From: Cytophagaceae bacterium
GTDB taxonomy: Bacteria; Bacteroidota; Bacteroidia; Cytophagales; Cytophagaceae
Assembly: GCA_025455005.1 (NCBI GenBank)
Contig: JALONH010000028.1
Location: forward strand, 1 to 41,217
DNA length: 41,217 bases
Reading direction: 5' to 3'
A program made the translations under genes and the position numbers. Shown here one piece after another: positions 27,997 to 35,651 of this stretch. Numbering within the stretch: position 1 is the stretch's first letter; every line of letters begins with the position of its first letter. Under the pieces are notes generated by a model. It searched no databases. It was not told the origin of the DNA and saw only the letters and a list, made by a program, of their open reading frames with translations.

Positions 27997-28018
27997 TTCT
28001 GTATTAATACGTAGAAAC

Positions 28019-29413
28019 ATGTCAAAATTCGATGTGATTGTAATCGGTAGCGGACCCGGAGGTTATGTGGCGGCTATTCGTGCTTCCCAATTAGGGAAAA
28101 AAGTTGCTGTTGTTGAAAAAGCAGAGTTAGGTGGAATTTGTTTGAATTGGGGATGTATTCCTACAAAAGCGTTATTAAAAAGTGCTCAGGTATATGAATA
28201 TATCAAACATGCCAAGGATTACGGAATTGATGTAAAAGGAGCTGAGCCAAACTTTGAAGCTATTATCAAGCGTAGCCGTGATGTAGCAGCCGGAATGAGC
28301 AAAGGCGTTCAATTCTTAATGAAGAAGAACAAAATTGAAATCGTATCCGGATACGGTAAATTGGCCAAAAACAAGCAGGTAGAAGTGACCGATGATAAAG
28401 GTAATAAGACGATGTTATCCGCTGATCATATCATTTTAGCTACCGGAGGTAGAGCCAGAGAATTACCTACCATGAAAATAGACAACACTAAAATCATAGG
28501 TTACCGTAAGGCTATGGTGTTAGAGAAACGTCCGGATTCTATGGTAGTCGTAGGTTCCGGTGCTATCGGGGTGGAATTTGCGTACTTCTATGCAGCGATG
28601 GGTACCAAAGTAACCATTGTAGAATTCATGCCGGGCATTGTACCGGTGGAAGACGAAGAAATCTCGAAACAATTAGAAAAAGAATACAAAAAAATGGGCA
28701 TCAACATCTTGTTGAATTCTTCTGTAGAAGCAGTAGATACAGCAGGTAAAGGATGTAAAGTAAAAGTAAAATCGAAGTCCGGAGAAGAAAGCACCATCGA
28801 ATGTGACATTGTATTGTCAGCGGTAGGGGTGCAAACCAACTTAGAAAACTTAGGATTAGAAGAAGTAGGAGTTGCTACAGATAAAGGCAAAGTCTTGGTA
28901 GACGATTACTACAAAACGAATATTCCCGGTGTGTATGCGATAGGTGATATCGTGAAAGGGCCGGCTTTAGCACACGTAGCTTCCCACGAAGGTATTATCT
29001 GTGTAGAGAAAATCTGCGGATTACACCCACATCCTATGGATTATAACAACATACCGGGTTGTACTTATTGTACACCGGAAATTGCATCAGTAGGATTGAC
29101 AGAAAAAGCAGCGAAAGAAAAAGGATACGAACTAAAAGTAGGTAAGTTCCCATTCTCTGCTTCCGGTAAGGCAAGTGCAGCAGGAGCCAAAGAAGGATTT
29201 GTAAAAGTTATCTTTGATGCGAAATATGGAGAGTTATTAGGTGTACATATGATTGGAGCCAACGTAACGGAAATGATTGCAGAAGCGGTAATTGCGAGAA
29301 AACTGGAAACTACCGGTCATGAAATCATCACAGCGGTGCATCCACACCCTACGATGTCGGAAGCTATAATGGAAGCGACTGCTGCTGCTTACGGCGAAGT
29401 GATTCACTTGTAA
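28019..29413 (+). CDS. lpdA: Dihydrolipoyl dehydrogenase (E3)
   Basis: 464 residues, normal E3 length. FAD-binding 'GSGPGGY' (10-16), the redox-active disulfide 'GGICLNWGCIPTKA' with Cys41 and Cys46, NAD-binding 'VVVGSGAIGVEFAYFYAAMGTKVTIVE', second FAD motif 'YAIGDIVKGPALAHVASHEG', and the C-terminal 'HPHPTMSEAIMEA' with the catalytic His-Glu pair. It reoxidises dihydrolipoamide in 2-oxoacid dehydrogenase complexes and glycine cleavage. It stands alone, not beside E1/E2 genes, so it may serve several complexes. Confidence 0.96.
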   Translation: MSKFDVIVIGSGPGGYVAAIRASQLGKKVAVVEKAELGGICLNWGCIPTKALLKSAQVYEYIKHAKDYGIDVKGAEPNFEAIIKRSRDVAAGMSKGVQFLMKKNKIEIVSGYGKLAKNKQVEVTDDKGNKTMLSADHIILATGGRARELPTMKIDNTKIIGYRKAMVLEKRPDSMVVVGSGAIGVEFAYFYAAMGTKVTIVEFMPGIVPVEDEEISKQLEKEYKKMGINILLNSSVEAVDTAGKGCKVKVKSKSGEESTIECDIVLSAVGVQTNLENLGLEEVGVATDKGKVLVDDYYKTNIPGVYAIGDIVKGPALAHVASHEGIICVEKICGLHPHPMDYNNIPGCTYCTPEIASVGLTEKAAKEKGYELKVGKFPFSASGKASAAGAKEGFVKVIFDAKYGELLGVHMIGANVTEMIAEAVIARKLETTGHEIITAVHPHPTMSEAIMEATAAAYGEVIHL

Positions 29414-29559
29414 TTCAAAGCCATTTTCTTAAAACCTCACTGGCTTTAAATTTTGTAATGGAACAGCTTTGAATAAACGCTTTATTCCACTATAAAGGAA
29501 AACCGGTAAGGTTTAGGATCGTTAACGAAAGGATATTTATTAATCGTTAATAAAAAAAT

Positions 29560-29592
29560 AAAAAAGCCCCGTAGATAATATGGGGCTTTTTT
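29560..29592. terminator. Hairpin terminator between lpdA and galE
   Basis: AAAAAAGCCCC (29560-29570) pairs with GGGGCTTTTTT (29582-29592) around 11 bases. It is symmetrical, so it works on either strand; for lpdA it lies about 150 bases after the stop. A weaker stem AAAGCCA/TGGCTTT (29418-29449) precedes it. Confidence 0.85.
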
Positions 29593-29626
29593 CATTATTT
29601 AGGTTGTTATTTTAACTTCTTTTCGA

Positions 29627-30622
29627 ATGTCTACAACAGTTTTAGTTACCGGTGGTGCCGGTTATATCGGATCCCACGCAGTACGCCAATTAGTACAAGC
29701 CCATTTCAAGGTCGTTGTATTGGATAATTTGGTGTACGGTCATCCTCAAGCAATCGTAGATCCGCAGGTGCAACTGGTTCACGGAGAGATAAACGATAAA
29801 GAGGTGGTGGTCTCTTTAATTAAAGAACATTCGATTTCTATTGTCTTACACTTTGCTGCCTATGCATATGTAGGAGAGTCGGTAACCAATCCTACGAAGT
29901 ATTATCAGAACAACTTAATCGCTTCGATTCAATTATTAGATGCGATGATAGAAGCCGGTTGTAAGAAGATTATATTTTCGTCTACCTGTGCCACCTATGG
30001 CAATCCGCAGTATATCCCCATAGATGAGAAACATCCGCAAGCACCTATTAATCCTTATGGAGCGAGTAAGTGGATGTTAGAGCGCGTGATACAAGATTAT
30101 GCCGTAGCCTATGGATTAGAATATGTATTCTTACGGTATTTTAATGCAGCCGGCTGTTCGTTGGATGGGAAGATAGGAGAAGATCACAATCCCGAAACCC
30201 ATTTGATTCCATTGATATTAAAAGCGATAAAAGGAGAGCGGGACAGTATCACGGTATTTGGTACCGATTATGAAACCCATGATGGTACCTGTGTGCGGGA
30301 CTATATACATGTGAATGATTTAGCCGATGCACATATTAAGGCGATGCATCGTTTGTTAGGAGGCAAAGGGTCTTTGATTTGTAATTTAGGAACAGGCAAT
30401 GGGTATTCGGTAAAGGAGATGATAGAGGCGGCGGAGCGGGTGACCGGGTTGAAAGTACCGGTAGTATATGGAGGGCGGAGAGAGGGCGATCCCCCGTATT
30501 TAGTAGCGAATGCCGAGCGGGCGTTGAACGAACTCGGTTGGAAAGCCTCGATGACGAATATAGAGGACATTATCCGTACGGCGTGGACGTGGGAGAATGG
30601 AGAGCGAAAGGGAAGGTATTGA
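29627..30622 (+). CDS. galE: UDP-glucose 4-epimerase
   Basis: 331-residue extended short-chain dehydrogenase. NAD-binding 'GGAGYIG' (9-15), 'DNLVYGH', 'HFAAYAYVGESV', catalytic Thr120 region 'SSTCATYG' and Tyr144-x3-Lys148 ('YGASK'), 'LRYFNAAGC', 'DYETHDGTCVRDYIHVNDLADAH' and 'RREGDPPYLVANAERALNELGW'. It interconverts UDP-glucose and UDP-galactose (or the N-acetyl forms) and supplies sugar nucleotides for surface glycans. It is the last host-type gene before the island: CCGG and accggt/tccgga words are still frequent here. Confidence 0.95.
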   Translation: MSTTVLVTGGAGYIGSHAVRQLVQAHFKVVVLDNLVYGHPQAIVDPQVQLVHGEINDKEVVVSLIKEHSISIVLHFAAYAYVGESVTNPTKYYQNNLIASIQLLDAMIEAGCKKIIFSSTCATYGNPQYIPIDEKHPQAPINPYGASKWMLERVIQDYAVAYGLEYVFLRYFNAAGCSLDGKIGEDHNPETHLIPLILKAIKGERDSITVFGTDYETHDGTCVRDYIHVNDLADAHIKAMHRLLGGKGSLICNLGTGNGYSVKEMIEAAERVTGLKVPVVYGGRREGDPPYLVANAERALNELGWKASMTNIEDIIRTAWTWENGERKGRY

Positions 30623-30631
30623 AAGGGATAA

Positions 30632-30672
30632 CACCTGCAAGGTTTAAGATTTGCAGGTGCTGTTTTATGATT
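30632..30672 (+). terminator. Terminator of galE
   Basis: CACCTGCAA (30632-30640) pairs with TTGCAGGTG (30651-30659) around a 10-base loop, followed by a T-rich tail (TGTTTTATGATTTTT). It lies 10 bases after the galE stop. Confidence 0.8.
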
Positions 30673-30934
30673 TTTATATACTCATGCTCAAATATCTATT
30701 GTTCAGTAGGTTGGCTCTTTGGTTTGAAATCGGTATCTTAGAAAGTATAAGAAATATATATATATGCATCAGGTGTATGTATATTAATGTTGGCAGCAAG
30801 CCTAAAAAAACGACACAACAACTATAAACGAGACATTGTAACCATCGGACTTTGACATCTTGACCAAGCAACGGACCGACAATTTCGCTGAAACTCGACA
30901 CATACTTATTTGCCGACACTCATACCGACCCAGT

Positions 30935-30978
30935 GGTTTTAAAAATTTTTCCCACCGCACATTTTAAAAAATAATTTT
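30935..30978 (+). repeat. Left copy of inverted repeat flanking the island
   Basis: Two blocks, GGTTTTAAAAATTTTT (30935-30950) and ATTTTAAAAAATAATTTT (30961-30978), recur exactly, in inverted orientation and mirrored order, at 40909-40924 and 40878-40895. The spacers differ (10 and 13 bases) and are not conserved. Confidence 0.8.
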
Positions 30979-30990
30979 CTGCCAGCCCGC

Positions 30991-31055
30991 ATTTTGCACA
31001 TTTGGTTTTGCCCGACACACAAGTCCGACCCTTCGCAAAACCAAAAGAGCAAAAT
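30991..31055. repeat. Long imperfect hairpin upstream of the island operon
   Basis: The 21-base arms at 30991-31011 and 31035-31055 are reverse complements with 2 mismatches, around a 23-base loop. Key blocks are ATTTTGC and TTTGGTTTTGC in the left arm. It ends about 37 bases before the putative operon promoter. Confidence 0.8.
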
Positions 31056-31091
31056 TTCCCCACCACACGGTGACAGTTTCAAAATAAAGGG

Positions 31092-31099
31092 TATATTTG
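31092..31099 (+). promoter_or_regulatory. Putative promoter of the island operon (TATATTTG)
   Basis: TATATTTG matches TAnnTTTG and lies 28 bases before the XRE start codon. No -33 TTTG at standard spacing. Between box and ATG, GACAA (31099-31103) and TTGTC (31120-31124) form an interrupted inverted repeat that could be the XRE protein's own operator (inference). Confidence 0.5.
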
Positions 31100-31127
31100 A
31101 CAAGTCTGTCCAAAACAATTTGTCTAA

Positions 31128-31427
31128 ATGAGCAACGTAACATTCGGGGATTACATTAGGAAACGAAGAGAAGAAAAGGAGCTTCCATTGCGGAAGGTTG
31201 CTGCACATCTCGACATTGACACTTCAACTTTGAGTAAAGTAGAGAGAGGAGAACGACCAGCTTCACCAGACTATCTAAAGCCATTGGCAGAAATACTGGA
31301 ACTGGACTTAAAAGAAGTTCAAACGACTTTCATTGCCGACAAAATCAACAAAGACTTTGGAGGCTTGGAACATTTGCCAGAAGGATTAAAAGAAGCAGAG
31401 AAACAACTTAAAAGAAGAAAAAAATAG
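31128..31427 (+). CDS. XRE-family transcriptional regulator of the island
   Basis: A 99-residue protein with a lambda-repressor-type HTH (about residues 6-62): 'FGDYIRKRREEKELPLRKVAAHLDIDTSTLSKVERGERPASPDYLKPLAEILEL', including the helix 2-turn-helix 3 'RKVAAHLDIDTSTLSKVERG'. The C-terminal 35 residues are helical and basic ('EAEKQLKRRKK') with no sensor domain. The stop codon TAG is directly followed by the helicase ATG, so it is the first gene of the cassette. Such regulators often repress restriction or defence operons until modification is established; here that is inference from position. Confidence 0.88.
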   Translation: MSNVTFGDYIRKRREEKELPLRKVAAHLDIDTSTLSKVERGERPASPDYLKPLAEILELDLKEVQTTFIADKINKDFGGLEHLPEGLKEAEKQLKRRKK

Positions 31428-34400
31428 ATGCCGACTAAGTTTTTTACAAATCAAGACGATAACAGCTTGCTCAAAAAGTTTGAGGGAGTATTTACGAATA
31501 TTGACAGTATTCGTCATTTTGATGCACTCGTAGGCTATTTCAGAACTTCAGGTTATTTTAAGGTTCGTGTATTCCTTGACAAGATTCCACGAATAAGAAT
31601 TTTAGTAGGCATCAACGTTGACCAACTCATTAAGAAGTATCACGACAAAGGACAACTTTACTTACATAACCCCGATGAAACAAAAGCAGACTTTTTAGAA
31701 GAAATCATCAACAACATTCAGGAAGCGGACTATGACGAAGTAACCGAAAAGGGAATCATTCAATTCATTGAAGACCTCATTAGCGGCAAGATTGAATTAA
31801 GAGCACACCCCAAAAAGAAAATTCACGCTAAAGTTTACATTTTCCGAACTGCATCATTCAATGAATATGCTCCATGCGAAGTTATTACGGGTTCATCTAA
31901 TCTGACAGATGCTGGACTTGGTGCAAACCCTGAATCCAATTACGAATTCAATGTAAGTCTTCGTGACTATGAAGATGTAAAATTCGCAACAGAAGAATTC
32001 GAAAGACTTTGGAACGAGTCTGTTCCAATACTTCATGCAGAAGCGGAAGCCATCAGAAAGAAAACCTATTTGCGTGATGACTTCACTCCTTTTGAGCTGT
32101 ATGTCAAAATGCTGATTGAGTATTTCGGCAAACGAGTGGAATACGACCCATTTAACATTGACTTATTACTCCCTGACAAATTCATGCGTTTGAAATACCA
32201 ATCAGATGCAGCGAATCAGGGTTACGCTATCATGATGAAGCACAACGGCTTTATTCTGGCTGATGTGGTTGGTTTAGGTAAAACCATTATCGCCTGCATG
32301 GTAATAAAGAAATTCATTTACGAAAACGGCACTCATTCAAAAATCCTCATCGTAGTGCCTCCGGCATTGGAAGCGAATTGGCGAAGAACCACTGAAGATT
32401 TCCAAATCAAAAATCATTTTGAGTTCATTACGCTTGGTAGTTTGCATAAAATCCTGAATGAAGACAATTACAGCTATTCCAATGCTGACAAGTTTGATTT
32501 GATTGTGGTGGACGAATCACACAAGTTCAGAAACGACTACACTGAAATGTATTTGGCTTTACAGGAAATCTGTAAGAAACCCAGAAGCCGTCCTTCAGAA
32601 AATGGTGACTCAAGAAAAAAAGTTATTCTCATTTCGGCAACACCTCTCAACAATAGACCGCAGGACATTGAAAATCAACTCTACCTGTTTCAAGACAAAC
32701 GAAACAGTACATTAGAAAATATTCGCAACCTCCAAGATTATTTCAAACCGCTGAACGAACAATATAAGAAACTGGCTGCTGAAAAAACACTCAATATCAA
32801 AAAACTGAAATCACTATTCCAAAAATTAAGGGATGATGTTGTTGAACCTTTGGTAATTCGAAGAACAAGAACGGACATAGAAAAGAACAAGGAATATCTG
32901 GACGACATGAAAAGTCAGGGCATCATCTTCCCAAAAGTAGATGACCCCATTTCATTGTTCTATGAGTTAGATGGCAAACTGGCAACCCTGTTTTATGAAA
33001 CTGTTTCCTTAATCACCGGATTGGACGAATACGGAAATGAAACAGACGGCTTGGGTTATTATCGTTACCGTGCCATTGAATTTTTAGCCAACGAGGAAGA
33101 CAAAAAGATATACGGTAACGTAAAATCAATTTCAGGACGCTTAAGTGCCATCATGAAAACGCTATTGGTAAAGCGTTTGGAAAACAGCTTTTTTGCTTTT
33201 GCACAGTCCATCAATCGCTTTCAACGAGCCATTGAAAACATGATTGAAATGTTTGAAAATGATAGGGTATTTGTTGCGCCTGACCTTGACATCAATAAAC
33301 TACTGGAAGAAGGCTTGAGCTATGACCAGATTGAAGCCAAAATAAACGAGAAGGGCGGAAACAATAAGGAGTTTAAAAAATCGGCATTCGATAAAAAGTT
33401 TATTGCACTCCTAAAATCTGATAAAGAAAAAGTGGACGATTTGGCTTTGCGTTGGAGTAAAGTAAAAAAAGACCCGAAACTTGAAGCATTTAGTAATAAA
33501 CTGAAAACGGAATTTTTCAAAAGCAAAAAGCATAATCCAAGCGGACAATTGGTAATCTTTTCTGAATCCAAAGAAACAGCAGAGCAGTTATCCGAGCAAA
33601 TCAGAAAGGACTTCCAATTTCGTGTGTTGACCGTTAGTGCAGATAATCGAAAAACCGTTGAAAACATTCTTAGGGAAAACTTTGATGCTAACCTTGAAGA
33701 AGAAAAATGGAAAAGCGATTATGACATCATCATCACCACAGAGGTTTTGGCAGAAGGTATCAACCTTCACCGAAGCAATTTGATTGTGAACTATGATGTG
33801 CCTTGGAACGCTACACGTTTAATGCAACGCATTGGTCGTGTGAACAGGATTGGTTCAAGAGCGGAACAGATTTTCGTTTATAACTTCTATCCCTCGGCAC
33901 ATGGTGACGAGCAAATCAAGTTGGTAAATAATGCCCTTAGAAAATTGCAATCCTTCCACACCGCTTTTGGTGAGGACAACAAAATCTTCTCCTTACTGGA
34001 AGAAAAGGGTGATGGTGCTTTGTTCGGCAACAAAATTCAAAAAGAAGAAAGCGAGATTCTGAATTATCTCAACGAGTTAAGAGACTTCAAAAAGAAGCAC
34101 CCGAAGCGCTTTGCAGAAATTTCAAAAATCCCAAATAAAGCAAGATGCGGAAGAAAAGCGGACGAAGGACATCAACTTACTCTGGTGGAAGCGGAAATGG
34201 GTGAAATAAACTATCCACTTCAAAGTACTTCACTTACTTATCTGAAAAGCGAAAACCATCCGGGCATTTTCTGTTTGATTACACCTGACTATAACATCAT
34301 TGAATTAAATTTCCTGCAGGCAGTTAAAGTCTATAAAGCAGAAGAAGCAGAAAAGGTAGTTCCGCTGCATGCGCAGCATTACGAGCAAACGGTAAAAGGA

Positions 34401-34787
34401 CTTGATTACTTTAAATCAGAAAAAAATCAGGAGAATGTGCAAACCATTTCCCGCAAAAATCTAAGTCCTGCGGAAAATAAAGCCATCACCAACATTAATG
34501 CTATCATCAAAGTAGCACCTACCGAACAAAAAAGAATGGCTTTGCAACGAGCACTCGACCTGATAAAAAAGGGAACTTATGGCTCCAAAGGTTTACCAAA
34601 ATCAATCAACGACTTTTTTGTTGCCAATGCCAAATTACTTAAAGAACCACCCAGGTTTGTGGAACAACTCTTTATTGACTTGCTTGATAGCTACGACCTT
34701 TCATCCAATGCCGAAGCAAGTGAAGAAAAAAGAAAAGGGCAAGGCATCGTGAATCCTAAAATTGTTTTAACGCAAAGCTTTATTTAA
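31428..34787 (+). CDS. PLD-family nuclease domain fused to SNF2-type helicase (Hma-like helicase)
   Basis: 1119 residues. Residues about 1-200 form a phospholipase-D-like domain with one HxK site, His133 and Lys135 in 'IHAKVYIF', followed by 'ITGSSNLTDAGL'; such single-HKD domains act as nucleases when dimerised. The helicase core follows: motif I 'GLGKT' (282-286), motif II DESH (362-365), motif III 'SATP' (403-406), and motif VI 'QRIGRVNRIG' (Gln800-Arg807 region) after 'TTEVLAEGINLHRSNLIVNYDVPWN'. A long insert (about 430-640) lies between the two RecA folds, and about 250 C-terminal residues are unassigned. It likely translocates on DNA and may cut or remodel invading DNA. No other clear nuclease is seen in the cassette, so the PLD domain is the best candidate effector. 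Confidence 0.88.
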   Translation: MPTKFFTNQDDNSLLKKFEGVFTNIDSIRHFDALVGYFRTSGYFKVRVFLDKIPRIRILVGINVDQLIKKYHDKGQLYLHNPDETKADFLEEIINNIQEADYDEVTEKGIIQFIEDLISGKIELRAHPKKKIHAKVYIFRTASFNEYAPCEVITGSSNLTDAGLGANPESNYEFNVSLRDYEDVKFATEEFERLWNESVPILHAEAEAIRKKTYLRDDFTPFELYVKMLIEYFGKRVEYDPFNIDLLLPDKFMRLKYQSDAANQGYAIMMKHNGFILADVVGLGKTIIACMVIKKFIYENGTHSKILIVVPPALEANWRRTTEDFQIKNHFEFITLGSLHKILNEDNYSYSNADKFDLIVVDESHKFRNDYTEMYLALQEICKKPRSRPSENGDSRKKVILISATPLNNRPQDIENQLYLFQDKRNSTLENIRNLQDYFKPLNEQYKKLAAEKTLNIKKLKSLFQKLRDDVVEPLVIRRTRTDIEKNKEYLDDMKSQGIIFPKVDDPISLFYELDGKLATLFYETVSLITGLDEYGNETDGLGYYRYRAIEFLANEEDKKIYGNVKSISGRLSAIMKTLLVKRLENSFFAFAQSINRFQRAIENMIEMFENDRVFVAPDLDINKLLEEGLSYDQIEAKINEKGGNNKEFKKSAFDKKFIALLKSDKEKVDDLALRWSKVKKDPKLEAFSNKLKTEFFKSKKHNPSGQLVIFSESKETAEQLSEQIRKDFQFRVLTVSADNRKTVENILRENFDANLEEEKWKSDYDIIITTEVLAEGINLHRSNLIVNYDVPWNATRLMQRIGRVNRIGSRAEQIFVYNFYPSAHGDEQIKLVNNALRKLQSFHTAFGEDNKIFSLLEEKGDGALFGNKIQKEESEILNYLNELRDFKKKHPKRFAEISKIPNKARCGRKADEGHQLTLVEAEMGEINYPLQSTSLTYLKSENHPGIFCLITPDYNIIELNFLQAVKVYKAEEAEKVVPLHAQHYEQTVKGLDYFKSEKNQENVQTISRKNLSPAENKAITNINAIIKVAPTEQKRMALQRALDLIKKGTYGSKGLPKSINDFFVANAKLLKEPPRFVEQLFIDLLDSYDLSSNAEASEEKRKGQGIVNPKIVLTQSFI

Positions 34788-34789
34788 AC

Positions 34790-34805
34790 CCCTCGAATTC
34801 GAGGG
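34790..34805. promoter_or_regulatory. 16-base perfect palindrome before the KilA-N gene
   Basis: CCCTCGAATTCGAGGG, perfect two-fold symmetry centred on GAATTC, 2 bases after the helicase stop and 27 bases before the KilA-N ATG. It could be an operator for a dimeric DNA-binding protein or a weak hairpin. It marks the only real gap (45 bases) within the operon. Confidence 0.6.
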
Positions 34806-34832
34806 ATTTACAAAGAGCAAAATAAATCTTAC

Positions 34833-35651
34833 ATGGCAAAAGGGCGAAAAATACAAGTAAAGAAGACCGAGATAACCGTCATTTTTAAAGATGAAACGGA
34901 TTTTATTAGCCTTACAGATATGACTGTGGGATTTAATGAAGGTAGTGGTTTAATCGGGAAGTGGATTACCAATAAAAACACTCTGGAATACCTTGGCACC
35001 TGGGAAAAAATCAATAATCCAATTTTTAATTACCCTGAATTCGGGGTAATTGAGAAAGAGGCTGGAGTTAACCGATTCATCATGTCTGCGGGTCAATGGA
35101 TTGAACGAACCAATGCTTCAGGAATGCTGGTGAGGCCCGGACGCTATGGAGGCACCTATGCTCATCAGGACATCGCTTTTCATTTTGCTATGTGGCTTAG
35201 TCCGGAGTTCCAGATTTACCTCGTAAAAGAATTCCAACGCCTGAAAGAGGATGAAACCAGCCGAAACAAACTCGAATGGAACCTGCAACGCACCCTTGCT
35301 AAAGTAAACTATCGAATCCATACCGATGCTATTAAAGAGAATCTGATTCCGTCTGCATTGCCAAAAGAGAAAATCAACTTTATGTATGCCGATGAAGCCG
35401 ATTTGCTGAACATGGCTTTGTTTGGAATGACTGCCAAACAATGGAGAGATAACAATCCGGATACAAAAGGGAATATTCGTGATGAAGCTACTATTGAACA
35501 ACTTGTGGTATTAAGCAATCTGGAAAGTATCAATGCCGTGCTTATTCATCAGGGTCTATCCCAGCCTGAAAGACTGACGCAGCTCAACAAGATCGCCATC
35601 ACACAAATGAAATCTTTACTTGGCAATAAAAATTTAAAGCAACTGAAATAA
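34833..35651 (+). CDS. KilA-N domain DNA-binding protein
   Basis: A 272-residue protein. An N-terminal KilA-N domain (about 20-125) is recognised by 'DFISLTDMTVGFNEGSGLIGKWITNKNTLEYLGTWEKINNPIFNYPEFGVIEKEAG', then 'ITNASGMLVRPGRYGGTYAHQDIAFHFAMWLSPEFQIYLVKEFQRLK'-type residues typical of phage antirepressor-like KilA-N proteins. The C-terminal half is helical and resembles the ORF6N/antirepressor C-domain seen in Bacteroidota ('INFMYADEADLLNMALFGMTAKQWR'). KilA-N proteins bind DNA, often in phages. Its stop overlaps the methylase start (TAATG), so it is coupled to the methylase. It is not part of the usual helicase-methylase-ATPase core; it may be an accessory sensor, regulator or specificity factor, or a phage-derived decoy (all inference). 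Confidence 0.85.
   Translation: MAKGRKIQVKKTEITVIFKDETDFISLTDMTVGFNEGSGLIGKWITNKNTLEYLGTWEKINNPIFNYPEFGVIEKEAGVNRFIMSAGQWIERTNASGMLVRPGRYGGTYAHQDIAFHFAMWLSPEFQIYLVKEFQRLKEDETSRNKLEWNLQRTLAKVNYRIHTDAIKENLIPSALPKEKINFMYADEADLLNMALFGMTAKQWRDNNPDTKGNIRDEATIEQLVVLSNLESINAVLIHQGLSQPERLTQLNKIAITQMKSLLGNKNLKQLK

Larger units (their letters stand above)
30673..31091. other. Intergenic left flank of the defence island
   Basis: No gene is supported in this stretch. It starts AT-rich (a TA run near 30756), then changes at about 30785 to a C- and A-rich style with many 'cgac/ccgac' words unlike the preceding genes. It contains the left copy of the flanking inverted repeat (30935-30978) and a long imperfect hairpin (30991-31055). 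The short open frames on either strand overlap these structures and show no recognisable protein features. Confidence 0.6.

Noticed and set aside
30750-30790. TA-rich run as a replication or attachment site
   Set aside because: It is short and simple-sequence, with no DnaA boxes, iterons or matching copy at the other end of the island.
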